Counted from the stretch's first letter, positions 41,339-51,049 are shown. The stretch: DNA of 55,891 bases from an uncultured Lachnospiraceae bacterium (GCA_900544685.1 UQWA01000020.1:1-55891); one strand, 5' to 3'. A program made the numbers and translations. The notes: generated by a model from the sequence alone, not told the origin.

Positions 41339-42889
41339 ATGATTTTAGAGGTAAAGAATTTAAGCCACGGTTTTGGTGACCGTGCTATTTTTGAGAATGT
41401 ATCTTTCCGCCTGTTAAAGGGTGAGCACATTGGTCTGATCGGTGCCAATGGAGAAGGAAAGTCTACGTTTATGAATATTATTACCGGACATCTGATGCCG
41501 GATGAAGGAACGGTGGAATGGGCAAAGAATGTCCGCGTCGGCTATCTGGATCAGCATGCGGTTCTGGAAAAGGGTATGACCATCCGCGATGTATTAAAGT
41601 CTGCTTTTTCGTATCTTTTTGATATGGAAGCGGATATGAACCGAATGTTCGAACAGATGGGGGAAGCTTCACCGGAAGAGATGGAAAAGCTGCTGGAAGA
41701 GACCGGAACCATTCAGGAGCTGCTGGAGCATCATGATTTCTATATGATTGATGCCAAAGTGGAAGAAATCGGCCGTGCCCTTGGTCTTGTGGATATCGGT
41801 CTTGACCGGGATGTTACGGATCTGTCCGGTGGGCAGCGTACCAAAGTACTGATGGGAAAACTGCTTCTGGAAAAACCGGATATCCTGCTTCTGGACGAGC
41901 CAACCAATTATCTGGACGAACAGCATATTGAATGGCTGAAGCGTTATCTGAATGATTATGAGAATGCATTTATTTTGATCTCCCATGACATTCCATTCCT
42001 GAACAGCGTCATTAATCTGATCTATCATATGGAAAATAAGTCTCTGGATCGTTATCCTGGAGATTATGACAAGTTCCAGGAAGTTTATGCCATGAAAAAA
42101 GCTCAGCTGGAAGCTGCCTACAACCGCCAGCAGCAGGAGATCCGGGATCTGAAGGACTTCGTTGCCCGCAACAAGGCCAGCGTTGCCACACGGAATATGG
42201 CGATGTCTCGTCAGAAAAAACTGGATAAAATGGATGTCATTGAACTGGCAAAAGAAAAGCCGAAGCCAGAATTCCATTTTCAGGCTGCCAGAGCTTCCGG
42301 AAAAATGATCTTTGAGACAAAAGATCTGGTCATCGGTTACGATGATCCTCTGACCAGACCACTGAATATCTCTATGGAACGAGGGGAGCGCATTGCCCTG
42401 GTGGGCGCCAACGGTATCGGTAAAACCACTCTGTTAAAGAGCATTCTTGGATTGATCAAACCATTCTCCGGATCCGTTACTCTGGGCGATTACCAGTATA
42501 TCGGATACTTTGAGCAGGAAACTCCGGCAGGCAATACCACCACCTGTATCGAAGAGATCTGGAAGGAATTCCCGGCCTTCAATCAGTTTGAAGTGCGTTC
42601 TGCCCTTGCCAAATGCGGTCTGACCACTGAACACATCGAAAGTCAGGTACGTGTTCTCTCAGGCGGTGAGCAGGCAAAGGTACGCCTGTGCAAGATCCTG
42701 AACCGACCAACCAATATCCTGCTTCTGGACGAACCGACCAACCATCTGGACGTAGATGCCAAAGAGGAACTGAAACGTGCCCTGAAAGAATATAAAGGAA
42801 GTATTCTCCTCATCTGCCACGAACCGGAATTCTATCAGGACGTGGTAACCAAGGTCTGGAACTGCCAGGACTGGAGCACGAAACTCTAA
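41339..42889 (+). CDS. ABC-F family ATP-binding protein
   Basis: The 516-residue soluble protein has two ABC domains in one chain: GANGEGKST near 37, LSGGQRTKV near 162 and LLLDEPTNYLD; then GANGIGKTT near 357, LSGGEQAKVRL and LLLDEPTNHLD. A charged linker of about 80 residues joins them. There are no membrane parts, so it is an ABC-F ribosome-associated factor, either a translation factor (EttA/Uup/YkpA-like) or a target-protection antibiotic-resistance protein. The linker gives no clear sign of resistance type. AAGGAG lies close to ATG 41339; the frame upstream is not family-like. Confidence 0.93.
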   Translation: MILEVKNLSHGFGDRAIFENVSFRLLKGEHIGLIGANGEGKSTFMNIITGHLMPDEGTVEWAKNVRVGYLDQHAVLEKGMTIRDVLKSAFSYLFDMEADMNRMFEQMGEASPEEMEKLLEETGTIQELLEHHDFYMIDAKVEEIGRALGLVDIGLDRDVTDLSGGQRTKVLMGKLLLEKPDILLLDEPTNYLDEQHIEWLKRYLNDYENAFILISHDIPFLNSVINLIYHMENKSLDRYPGDYDKFQEVYAMKKAQLEAAYNRQQQEIRDLKDFVARNKASVATRNMAMSRQKKLDKMDVIELAKEKPKPEFHFQAARASGKMIFETKDLVIGYDDPLTRPLNISMERGERIALVGANGIGKTTLLKSILGLIKPFSGSVTLGDYQYIGYFEQETPAGNTTTCIEEIWKEFPAFNQFEVRSALAKCGLTTEHIESQVRVLSGGEQAKVRLCKILNRPTNILLLDEPTNHLDVDAKEELKRALKEYKGSILLICHEPEFYQDVVTKVWNCQDWSTKL

Positions 42890-42910
42890 AATTCCATCCC
42901 ATTTTTCCAT

Positions 42911-42964
42911 AAAACAGGCTGATGCCAACTATCTTTTTTAGATAACCGGCGCCAGCCTGTTTTC
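42911..42964. terminator. Bidirectional terminator between ABC-F and MBL genes
   Basis: AAAACAGGCTG (42911-42921) pairs with CAGCCTGTTTT (42953-42963); TATCT/AGATA forms an inner hairpin. It serves two genes that converge. Confidence 0.82.
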
Positions 42965-42966
42965 TC

Positions 42967-43887
42967 TTACCTGACACAATCCTCATCATAACAATAGTCA
43001 TACAGCAGTCTTTCTCCTGTGCTTCGTACACGGACATATTCCAGCCCAGGATAATCAATCTGTCTTTCCTCTCCCATCTCCGGATTAGCCAGTATCTTTT
43101 CTGTCAGTTCCAGAACTTCCCGGACATATGCACAGGTGAGATAATCCTGCTGTCCATACTGCTCCGTGCCAGTTTCCTCGACATCTGACAGAATCTGCTG
43201 CGCATGTCCCGGATAGATCCGTACTTCTTTTCCTGTCCGTGCTTTTTCCCTTTCCAGAAATGTCAGAAGCTTTTCCACTTCCGGCCTATACTCTGTCAGG
43301 GAACTACATTCCGGAAGCTGCATCCACAGGACTCCCGCACCAATGGCATCCGAAGTAAGCAGAGTATTCCACTCCGATACCCAGACCAGAAGTGAACCCG
43401 ACGTATGTCCCGGCATCTTTATGATCTGTACAGTGATGCCGCCAAGGCATAAGTTGTAATGCTCTTTTCCTGCAACAACCTGACCTGAAGACGACAACCT
43501 GTCGCACATTTCTTCGGTAAGAAATATGATCTGTGATTTTTTCTCTTCATACTTTTCAGCAAGCAATGGCCAGTCTTTTTCCGGCACGTAAACGTTGCAT
43601 CCTGCATTCAGGAACTCTTCCATTCCTTTCCCGGCATGATCTTCGTGTCCGTGGGTTATCAACATTTCCAGCATTTTATCCCTGTTTTCCTGTGTACAGC
43701 TCTCCCCATATTCTGCTTTCAGAATCTTCTCCGCTTCTGTAAATAACCCGTCTGCCAGCCACAATCCATCTACCATCAGAGCCTTTTCTTCCCCGCAGAT
43801 CAGATAGGCATGTACCTGATTGGGTCCTCCGGCTTCCTCGAAGCGATACAGATGATCACTTAGTTTTTTCGTCAGAATCTCTATCAT
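42967..43887 (-). CDS. MBL-fold metallo-hydrolase
   Basis: The 306-residue protein has the metal-binding THGHEDHAG near 79, then PGHTSGSLL, LTSDAIGAG and YPGHA, the ordered metallo-beta-lactamase fold motifs of glyoxalase II-like hydrolases. The substrate cannot be read from the sequence. It is the last gene of the sugar-transport run, 65 bp after GH43, so it may act on an ester from hemicellulose breakdown, but this is only context. AAGGAG precedes the ATG. Confidence 0.88.
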   Translation of the reverse strand: MIEILTKKLSDHLYRFEEAGGPNQVHAYLICGEEKALMVDGLWLADGLFTEAEKILKAEYGESCTQENRDKMLEMLITHGHEDHAGKGMEEFLNAGCNVYVPEKDWPLLAEKYEEKKSQIIFLTEEMCDRLSSSGQVVAGKEHYNLCLGGITVQIIKMPGHTSGSLLVWVSEWNTLLTSDAIGAGVLWMQLPECSSLTEYRPEVEKLLTFLEREKARTGKEVRIYPGHAQQILSDVEETGTEQYGQQDYLTCAYVREVLELTEKILANPEMGEERQIDYPGLEYVRVRSTGERLLYDYCYDEDCVR

Positions 43888-43952
43888 GTATTCTCCTTTC
43901 CGTCAAGACTTTCAGAATACCTGGCAGATCATAAATGTCTGCCGGCTGTTAT

Positions 43953-45518
43953 TCAGACTACTCTGTTGCCATATTCCAGTTGAAGCACATCTACATATCG
44001 GTTACTTTCCCTGCCATTGGACGATACATAGATTCCTGCCACACATCCGGTAAATCCTCCTGCGGATTCTGTGGATAAATGTCTGGCATCTATATAACCA
44101 CCTGCTTTTCTCCATCCTGCTTTCGTCTTCACTTCAAAGAATACCTGTAGATGTTTCACCTCCATACGAAGACACACTGAAATCTTGTCTTTTGATACTG
44201 CACTCTCATTCTTGTCTTCTTCTGTTATTGACTCCAAAGGCAGTTCCATTTCTTTTGCGTACTTTTCCTCTCCTGCCTGAAAAGAACGGATTTTCAGGCA
44301 AAGCTGATCTTTCTTTAAATATGCCTCCAGCCGGATCTGATTCTCTTCATTCTGCAGATAAGCCAGCCCTGCGCATTCATAAGGTTCCAGATCGGTCGGG
44401 ATCTCCATCACCGTCTCCACATAAAAACGGTCATGCTGTTGGCGCAGTGCCACAAATGCTGTTTCCTTTCGTTCTGATAAGGTTCCCGGAACCAGACACA
44501 TGCGCATGCATCCATTCTGCATCTGGATTTTCCCCGGATTTCTAAGTCTCAGCAATTCCAAATCCCAGTGATTCTGTTCAAAATGATACTGCTTTTTCAC
44601 CGGCACATCCGTCTCTGGCAGTTCCAGATGACCCATTCCAGGATTCACCACTGGCCATCCGTCTTCCCATTCCACTTTTGCCAGAAATGTTTCTCTGCCC
44701 TTTAAGGTATATCCTTCCTGCAGACGGCATGCCAGAAGCACCATATACCAGTTTCCCTGATTGTCTTCCACCAGATCTCCGTGCCCCACACAGGTAACCG
44801 GATACTTTTTACCCAGATGACGGTGCGTAAAGATCGGATTGTCCGGGCATCCCTCATAAGGTCCTTCGATCATCCTGCTTCTTGCCACTGCAATACAATG
44901 GTGCTGCTCCGTTCCACTCTCGGCATATAACAAATAATACCAACCATCTTTTTTATAAATATGCGGTCCCTCCGGCCATACGGAATGTTCCATGAAGCCA
45001 TACCAGATCGGGATAGCTTCTCCTTCCAAACATTTTTTCTCCATATTCAGTTTCTGAATCCAGATCTCATTATCTCCAAAATAAGCTCCACCCCCGGTTC
45101 GTTCTCTGGTTCCGATATAATAGCAGGTCCCGTCCTCATCAAAAAACAGGCTTGGATCTATCCCGTCCGCATCCAGCACATAAGGATCTGACCACGGTCC
45201 TTCCGGACATTCTGCTGTCACCAGGAAATTCCCGCAGCCTCCCACATTGGTGGTCACCAGATAAAACACGCCTTCATGATATCGTATGGTCGGTGCATAG
45301 ATTCCCTGAGAATGGGCACATTCTCCCAGCTGTAACTGGGATGGGCGATCCAGCACATTGCCGATCTGTTCCCAATTCTGCAGATCCCTGCTGCACCAGA
45401 TGGGAATCCCCGGATAAAAAGCAAAAGTGGAATTTACCATATAATATCGGTCTTCCACTTTGCAGATGGAAGGGTCCGGATAGAACCCTTCCAATATTGG
45501 ATTTTTGCAAATCTTCAT
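43953..45518 (-). CDS. GH43 beta-xylosidase/alpha-L-arabinofuranosidase
   Basis: The 521-residue enzyme has the GH43 five-blade triad in place: base Asp in FYPDPSICKVEDRYY near 14, the pKa-tuning Asp in DGIDPSLFF near 121, and acid Glu in WPEGPHIY near 182. A C-terminal beta-sandwich domain (about 310-521) is as in two-domain xylosidases. There is no signal peptide, so it acts in the cytosol on imported xylo- or arabino-oligosaccharides. It lies between GH3 and the MBL gene in the transporter operon. Confidence 0.93.
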   Translation of the reverse strand: MKICKNPILEGFYPDPSICKVEDRYYMVNSTFAFYPGIPIWCSRDLQNWEQIGNVLDRPSQLQLGECAHSQGIYAPTIRYHEGVFYLVTTNVGGCGNFLVTAECPEGPWSDPYVLDADGIDPSLFFDEDGTCYYIGTRERTGGGAYFGDNEIWIQKLNMEKKCLEGEAIPIWYGFMEHSVWPEGPHIYKKDGWYYLLYAESGTEQHHCIAVARSRMIEGPYEGCPDNPIFTHRHLGKKYPVTCVGHGDLVEDNQGNWYMVLLACRLQEGYTLKGRETFLAKVEWEDGWPVVNPGMGHLELPETDVPVKKQYHFEQNHWDLELLRLRNPGKIQMQNGCMRMCLVPGTLSERKETAFVALRQQHDRFYVETVMEIPTDLEPYECAGLAYLQNEENQIRLEAYLKKDQLCLKIRSFQAGEEKYAKEMELPLESITEEDKNESAVSKDKISVCLRMEVKHLQVFFEVKTKAGWRKAGGYIDARHLSTESAGGFTGCVAGIYVSSNGRESNRYVDVLQLEYGNRVV

Positions 45519-45556
45519 ATCATACTCTTCCTTTTCACTGACATTCTCTCAGTATC

Positions 45557-47665
45557 CTATCTCATATACTCCATTCGAACCGGATGCTTTCCAGTCAGTT
45601 CCACACTTTTCTCGTCTGGCTGGCTGCATCCTGCATACAGTGCAAATCTTCCCTTTGCTGCTTTTCGTTCGCCGCCTTCTGTTACAATGGTAAATGCCCG
45701 CTTTTTCACCGGAACAGTAACCTCTTTTTCTTCACCGCCATCCAGATGAACCCGTACAAATCCGCAAAGCTGTGGATGCGGAATCGTATTCTCAGATTCC
45801 AGATACTGTGCATAGATCTGCAGCACCTCATCGGTTGCCATTTTTCCACGATTTTCCAGAACCACCCGCACGGTCAGTTCCGTATCATCTGCAGCATCTT
45901 CTTCCTGCTGAATCTGTGCATCTGCTACCCGAACATCACCGTATGTCAGTCCGAACCCAAACGGATACTGGGCTTTTTCCTTCATATAGCGGTAGGTTCT
46001 GCCTTCCATATGATAATCTGTGAATTCTGGCAGTTCTTCCAATGTTTCATAGAAGGTCACCGGAAGCTTGCCTGAAGGAGACACATCGCCAAACAGCACT
46101 CTTGCTGCAGCTACGCCTCCCTGGGATCCCGGATACCACAGATCCAGTATGGCATCAAAATGTTCTCTTGCAAAACTTAAGTCGATATCACTGCCTGCCA
46201 TCAGGCACAAAATCACTGGTTTTCCGCACTCTGCCACAGTTTTCATCAAATCGCGCTGTACCTCAGGAAGCTGAAGTGTCTCCTTATCACCGGAAGCATA
46301 GCTGTTACCGGTATCTCCTTCTTCTCCTTCCAGAGTCTCATCCAGCCCCAGACAGAGAATCACCACATCACTGTGTTTTGCCACTTCTTTTGCTTCTGCC
46401 AGACGATCCAGCGTCAATGCCAGATGCTCTGTGCGGTCACGGAACAGATCACAGCCCACACTGGTCAGGACACGTACATCCTTACCCACATAATCCTGAA
46501 TACCTTCCTGAATTGTGATATATCTGGAAGCTGTTCCATGATAATTGCCGGCCAGTGCTGCACGACTGTCTGCATTTGGTCCAATGATACCAATGGTCTT
46601 CAGTTTTTCCTTCTGCAATGGCAGGATTCCATTATTTTTTAATAATACAAAGCTCTCTTCTGCCGCTTTCTGTGACAGAGCCAGATGCTCCTCTGATTCA
46701 ATCTCATAATAAGGAATCTGGTCGTATTCCGATCCGTCGAACAGTCCCAGCAAATATCTGGTGGTATACAGGCGAACTGCCGACTCTGTAATGGTCTCTT
46801 CTGTCACCATGCCCTCTTTTACAGCTTTCAGAATATGAAGATACGTATTACCACAATTCAGATCACATCCTCGGTTAATTGCCAGGGCTGCGGATTCCTG
46901 TGGAGTATTCGTCACCATATGGCTCTCATGGAAGTCCTTAATGGCCCAGCAGTCGGATACAAAATGTCCCTGAAATCCCCAGTCACCTCTCAGTTTTTTC
47001 TGCAAAGCACGATGTGCACAGCACGGATCTCCATTGGTACGATTATATGCACCCATGACCGCTTCTACGCCTGCTTCTTTTACCAGTGCTTCAAAAGCCG
47101 GAAGGTAAGTCTCCTCCATATCCTTTTCCGTTGCTATCGCATCAAATTCATGCCGAACAGCTTCCGGACCGGAATGTACCGCGAAATGCTTGGCACATGC
47201 CGCTGCCTTCATGGTCTCCCCATCTCCCTGCAGAGCTTTTACAAAAGCCACACCAAGACGACTGGTAAGGTACGGATCTTCCCCATAAGTCTCATGTCCA
47301 CGTCCCCATCTCGGATCCCGGAAGATATTCACATTAGGTGACCAGAATGTGAGTCCCTTGTAGATATCCCGATCATTTTCTGCAGAATATGCATTGTATT
47401 TGGCACGGCCTTCCACCGCAATCGTATCCGCCATCTTTCCCACCAGCTCTGTATCAAAAGTAGCACCCATTCCGATTGCCTGTGGAAACATGGTTGCCTG
47501 ACCTGCCCTTGCCACACCATGCAATCCTTCGTTCCACCAGTTATAAGCCGGAATTCCAAGACGCGGAATTGCCGGTGCATCATATCGCAGCTGGCTGGCT
47601 TTTTCTTCAAGCGTCATCTGCGCTACCAGCCGTTCTGCTTTTTTTCTTGCTTCTTCTCTGTTCAT
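45557..47665 (-). CDS. GH3 beta-glycosidase, probably beta-xylosidase
   Basis: The 702-residue enzyme has the GH3 N-terminal barrel (MTLEEKASQLRYDAPAIPRLG, NEGLHGVARAGQATMFPQ), the KH motif in CAKHFAVHSGPE, nucleophile Asp in HFVSDCWAIKDFHES near 238, a middle alpha/beta domain and a fibronectin III-like C-terminal domain. EGLHGVAR and ETYGEDPYL are typical of xylosidase-type GH3. No signal peptide is present. It follows the permease gene by 11 bp. Beta-xylosidase is more likely than beta-glucosidase given GH43 and the AraC-controlled transporter. Confidence 0.93.
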   Translation of the reverse strand: MNREEARKKAERLVAQMTLEEKASQLRYDAPAIPRLGIPAYNWWNEGLHGVARAGQATMFPQAIGMGATFDTELVGKMADTIAVEGRAKYNAYSAENDRDIYKGLTFWSPNVNIFRDPRWGRGHETYGEDPYLTSRLGVAFVKALQGDGETMKAAACAKHFAVHSGPEAVRHEFDAIATEKDMEETYLPAFEALVKEAGVEAVMGAYNRTNGDPCCAHRALQKKLRGDWGFQGHFVSDCWAIKDFHESHMVTNTPQESAALAINRGCDLNCGNTYLHILKAVKEGMVTEETITESAVRLYTTRYLLGLFDGSEYDQIPYYEIESEEHLALSQKAAEESFVLLKNNGILPLQKEKLKTIGIIGPNADSRAALAGNYHGTASRYITIQEGIQDYVGKDVRVLTSVGCDLFRDRTEHLALTLDRLAEAKEVAKHSDVVILCLGLDETLEGEEGDTGNSYASGDKETLQLPEVQRDLMKTVAECGKPVILCLMAGSDIDLSFAREHFDAILDLWYPGSQGGVAAARVLFGDVSPSGKLPVTFYETLEELPEFTDYHMEGRTYRYMKEKAQYPFGFGLTYGDVRVADAQIQQEEDAADDTELTVRVVLENRGKMATDEVLQIYAQYLESENTIPHPQLCGFVRVHLDGGEEKEVTVPVKKRAFTIVTEGGERKAAKGRFALYAGCSQPDEKSVELTGKHPVRMEYMR

Positions 47666-47676
47666 GTACTTTTCCT

Positions 47677-48525
47677 TTATCCTTTCACGGCACCTGCTGT
47701 CAGACCTTCTACAATCTGGTTACTGAACATACAGTACACTACAACAGTCGGTGCAATTGCAATAATAATTGCTGCAAACATCTGTACATAGTTGGTTGCA
47801 TACGGTCCCACAAAATATGTCAATGTAACCGGCAGGGTTTTTCTCATTGGATCTGAGATAAATACCATTGCCAGAAGCAGTTCATTCCAGTTTCCCACAA
47901 AGGTCATCAGCCCCGATACAAAAAATCCGGTCCTCGCCAGCGGGAATGCGATCTTGAAGAAAAATCCGTAGATACCGCAGCCATCGATTGCCGCTGATTC
48001 AAACAATTCACCTGGCATACTCTTGAAGAATCCTGTCATCAGGAAAATTGTCATTGGCAGGGAAAATGTAATATACGGAATCATCAGTCCAAACCGGCTG
48101 TTGGTCAGCCCCAGATGGGCAAAACGTACAAACAGTGGAATCAGAATACAGTGTACCGGAACCATCATACCAATCAGGAAAAAGGTATGGGCTGCTTCCG
48201 ACAGCTTCCATTTCATTCTTGCAATGGCAAATGCTGCCATAGATCCAAAAAACAGACTGACTACCAGACTGACACCGCAGACCAGTGCAGAGTTCAGAAG
48301 GGCTGCTCCAAGCTTGCCCATGGTCCATGCCTGTGCATAGTTCTCCGGATGCAGTACCTTCGGCAGACCGAAAGGATCAGACATGACTGCTGCATTGTCT
48401 TTCAATGACACACACAGCATCCATAAAAGCGGTGCAACATAGATTACTACCAACAGTGCCAATACAATATATAAAATCACAATGATCGGAGAAACAGGTT
48501 TTTTTATCGTTTTATTCTTTCCCAT
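47677..48525 (-). CDS. Sugar ABC transporter permease (MalG type)
   Basis: The 282-residue inner-membrane protein has six helices and the EAA-like loop ELFESAAIDGCGIYGFFFKIAFPLARTG that docks to the ATPase. It belongs to the CUT1 family for oligosaccharides. It follows the other permease by 12 bp. No ATPase gene is in the operon, so it must use a shared MsmX/MalK-type ATPase coded elsewhere. AGGAGG precedes the start. Confidence 0.95.
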   Translation of the reverse strand: MGKNKTIKKPVSPIIVILYIVLALLVVIYVAPLLWMLCVSLKDNAAVMSDPFGLPKVLHPENYAQAWTMGKLGAALLNSALVCGVSLVVSLFFGSMAAFAIARMKWKLSEAAHTFFLIGMMVPVHCILIPLFVRFAHLGLTNSRFGLMIPYITFSLPMTIFLMTGFFKSMPGELFESAAIDGCGIYGFFFKIAFPLARTGFFVSGLMTFVGNWNELLLAMVFISDPMRKTLPVTLTYFVGPYATNYVQMFAAIIIAIAPTVVVYCMFSNQIVEGLTAGAVKG

Positions 48526-48537
48526 TTATCTTTCCTC

Positions 48538-49425
48538 CTAACCTTCATAATTTTCTACTTTGATGATACGTTTGATCACCAGTGTAACTACCAGACACAT
48601 CACCAGAAGTACTACGGATATGGCACTTGCATAACCATACTTAAAATAATTAAAACCTTCTGCATACAGCTCTGTTGCCAGTACCTCTGTCCTATGGTTC
48701 GGTCCGCCCTGAGTCATATTGTAGATCAGGTCGAAGAACTTCAGAGAACCGATACAGTTCAGAGATAATGACGTAATCATCATCGGTTTGATCAGCGGTA
48801 ATGTGATGTACCGAAATGCTTTCGCTCTGGATGCGCCGTCTATGTAAGATGCTTCATAAATATCTCTGGAAATTCCGGTGATCTGTGCCATATACAGCAT
48901 CATGTTCTGTCCTGCATACTGCCACAGAGCCACAAATGCAATAACCCACATCGGCAGAATAATAAAGCCTTTGGTGTCCATCAGCCACAGCGGACCCTGG
49001 ATACCAAATTTGGCAAGGAGCGCATTGATACCGATCTTCGGGTTAAACATAAATGCCCACAAAAGTCCCAAGGCTGCAGATGATAATACACACGGAAGAT
49101 AATATATATTCTTAAATAAGTTCCTGCCTTTTGGAATATTCGTAAGGAATACTGCCAGTCCCAGACCTACGATCTGCTGGCTGACTGCGGAAAACAGCAT
49201 GAAAAAGATAGAGTTTTTCAATGCAATACGAAATGTGGAATCTTTAAAAAACAGCTTTTTATAATTTGCCAGTCCGACAAATTTCGGCGGTGTAAGTGCC
49301 GCATAATCACACAATGAATAATACAGCATCTGACAGATCGGTATGATGAGTACCAGAACAAACATCAGAAGTGCCGGTGCAATAAAGATGAAAATGGCTT
49401 TTTTATCTTTCAGAATCTTATCCAT
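48538..49425 (-). CDS. Sugar ABC transporter permease (MalF type)
   Basis: The 295-residue membrane protein starts with a short cytosolic part and a helix (IFIFIAPALLMFVLVLIIPI). It carries the EAA loop IYEASYIDGASRAKAFRYITLPLIKP. It pairs with the following MalG-type permease to form the pore. It lies downstream of a strong hairpin that separates it from the binding-protein gene, so it is probably made in smaller amounts than the binding protein. AGGAGG lies 5 nt before the ATG. Confidence 0.95.
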   Translation of the reverse strand: MDKILKDKKAIFIFIAPALLMFVLVLIIPICQMLYYSLCDYAALTPPKFVGLANYKKLFFKDSTFRIALKNSIFFMLFSAVSQQIVGLGLAVFLTNIPKGRNLFKNIYYLPCVLSSAALGLLWAFMFNPKIGINALLAKFGIQGPLWLMDTKGFIILPMWVIAFVALWQYAGQNMMLYMAQITGISRDIYEASYIDGASRAKAFRYITLPLIKPMMITSLSLNCIGSLKFFDLIYNMTQGGPNHRTEVLATELYAEGFNYFKYGYASAISVVLLVMCLVVTLVIKRIIKVENYEG

Positions 49426-49446
49426 AACATCCTCCTCTTGTTTAAT

Positions 49447-49490
49447 GAAAAAGGCCGCTGCGGAACATGCCTTTTTGTTCCGCAGCAGCC
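49447..49490 (-). terminator. Intra-operon terminator/stabilising hairpin after the binding-protein gene
   Basis: On the minus strand GGCTGCTGCGGAACA and TGTTCCGCAGCGGCC form a stem of about 15 bp with one mismatch and an 8-nt loop, followed by TTTTT. Placed between binding protein and permeases, it would let only part of transcription go on, as in many sugar ABC operons. Confidence 0.85.
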
Positions 49491-49510
49491 ATGTGCCTTC
49501 AGATTATACT

Positions 49511-50806
49511 TTATTCCCAAACGTTGTCTTCATAAAATGTCTGTACGGTCTGGAATGCTTCTTCCGGTGTCTGGTTGCCAAGGAAGATGTCAACCATAGC
49601 GTTGTCAAAGCAGTCACCAGCTTCTACAGATGCCAGAGATTCATTGTAGAATCCGAATGTACCTGTTGCATTGGCAAGAATATCTGTGACATATTTTAAC
49701 TGAGCAGGTGCTGCATCGTAATCAATGTCGATATCTTTGATGATTGGAATCTTTCCACCAACTTCAGCGGTATACTTCTGAGCGGTCTCATCTGTGAACA
49801 TCTTCATCAAAGCTATTACTGCATCCTGATGTTCTGTGGTAGAACTCATCAGAAGGTTATCTGTCTTAACGATCATACGGTTCGGATCATTTGCGCCTTC
49901 GATTGCAGGGAACTGGAATACACCACATTTGCTTTCGAAGTCTGGATTGTTACCATTGATCTGAGCAATTGCCCAGGAACCCTGAATCAGCATAGCTGCT
50001 TCACCATTGTAGAAGCCTGCTGTAGCCTGATCATTGGAATCGCCTGCTGCTGTTTCCTGGAAGTACTGGGACAGTTCTTTTAATTTTGTTCCGGCTTCTA
50101 CACAGTTCTCATCAGTCCAGTTTGCTTCATGGGATGCGATTGCTGCAAGGTCAACGCCCTGGCGGTCACACAGATAACCGGCTACCATGGATAAGCACCA
50201 TGCGGTTCCTGCAGAACAGCTGATTGGTGTATAGCCTGCATCTTTGATCTTCTGGCATACATCCAGCAATTCGTCGTATGTAGTCGGAACTTCTACACCA
50301 ACTTCATCAAAGATCTCTGTATTGTAGAAGCAGAGAGCTGCTGCAAAGTTGGTAGGTACTGCATAGATCTCACCATCATAAGTCATTCTTTCGAAAATAC
50401 CATCGGTAAATCCGTCATACCATTCTTTTTCCTGATTTTCCAGGATATCGGTCAGCGGAGCTGCTGCCTGTGCATTTACATATACGTCCATATTCGGACC
50501 CGGGTTACAGATGAAGCAGTCCGGTGTCTGACCTGCTGCGATCAGTGCATTTAACTTGCCGTCATACTCTTCCAGATTGGTTGTAACCGGTGTTACATGA
50601 TACTGTCCGTCATAAGTCTCATTGAAACGATTGATAACGTCTGCATAACCCTTGGAAATTAAGTCCTCCGTTGCTTCCAGGTCATCCCAGAACATCCATG
50701 TGATTTCTTCCACATCGCCTTCAGCAGATGCGGTCATCGGAACTGCCGCAAACATACCCGCTACCATAGCTGTGGAAAGTAATACGGAAAGTAACTTTTT
50801 CTTCAT
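49511..50806 (-). CDS. Sugar ABC transporter substrate-binding protein without a lipobox
   Basis: The 431-residue extracellular protein resembles CUT1 binding proteins: ITWMFWDDLEATEDLISKGY, TPVTTNLEEYDGKLNALIAAGQTPDCFI, YDGEIYAVPTNFAAALCFYN. It captures oligosaccharides for the two permeases. The signal sequence (MKKKLLSVLLSTAMVAGMFAAVPMTASAE) has an Ala-Ser-Ala signal peptidase I site and no Cys, while Gram-positive binding proteins are usually lipoproteins. How it is held at the cell is therefore unclear; the first signal segment might stay uncut as an anchor. GGGGGA precedes the ATG. First gene of the operon. Confidence 0.93.
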   Translation of the reverse strand: MKKKLLSVLLSTAMVAGMFAAVPMTASAEGDVEEITWMFWDDLEATEDLISKGYADVINRFNETYDGQYHVTPVTTNLEEYDGKLNALIAAGQTPDCFICNPGPNMDVYVNAQAAAPLTDILENQEKEWYDGFTDGIFERMTYDGEIYAVPTNFAAALCFYNTEIFDEVGVEVPTTYDELLDVCQKIKDAGYTPISCSAGTAWCLSMVAGYLCDRQGVDLAAIASHEANWTDENCVEAGTKLKELSQYFQETAAGDSNDQATAGFYNGEAAMLIQGSWAIAQINGNNPDFESKCGVFQFPAIEGANDPNRMIVKTDNLLMSSTTEHQDAVIALMKMFTDETAQKYTAEVGGKIPIIKDIDIDYDAAPAQLKYVTDILANATGTFGFYNESLASVEAGDCFDNAMVDIFLGNQTPEEAFQTVQTFYEDNVWE

Positions 50807-50855
50807 TTTGTAAATCCCCCTTTTTTTATTTTTTGTTCACGCTCTTGATACTCAA

Positions 50856-50884
50856 ATCATAGCAAAGCTATATTCTCCTTTCAC
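50856..50884 (-). promoter_or_regulatory. Promoter of the sugar-transport operon
   Basis: Minus-strand GTGAAA (50879-50884) and TATGAT (50856-50861) are 17 bp apart, with a TGC extension before the -10. The poor -35 fits a promoter activated by the divergent AraC protein. Confidence 0.55.
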
Positions 50885-50909
50885 TTCAATTCTTGCCTTT
50901 TAATTGCGA

Positions 50910-51049
50910 ATTATTGCTATTTCAATTATTTATTTTTATCTATATGTATAGTTTTTACAATTTTATAATCTATTTTTTATATATTATCACTGTAATTTTT
51001 CGTATTTTTCTAAAATTATATACAATTCATTTTTCTATTATTGCTATTT
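50910..51049. repeat. 13-bp direct repeat, candidate AraC-regulator sites
   Basis: ATTATTGCTATTT occurs exactly at 50910-50922 and at 51037-51049. The first copy is about 26 bp upstream of the transporter -35, the second about 78 bp before the araC-type start codon. The 320-bp gap is otherwise AT-rich with no gene. Confidence 0.6.
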
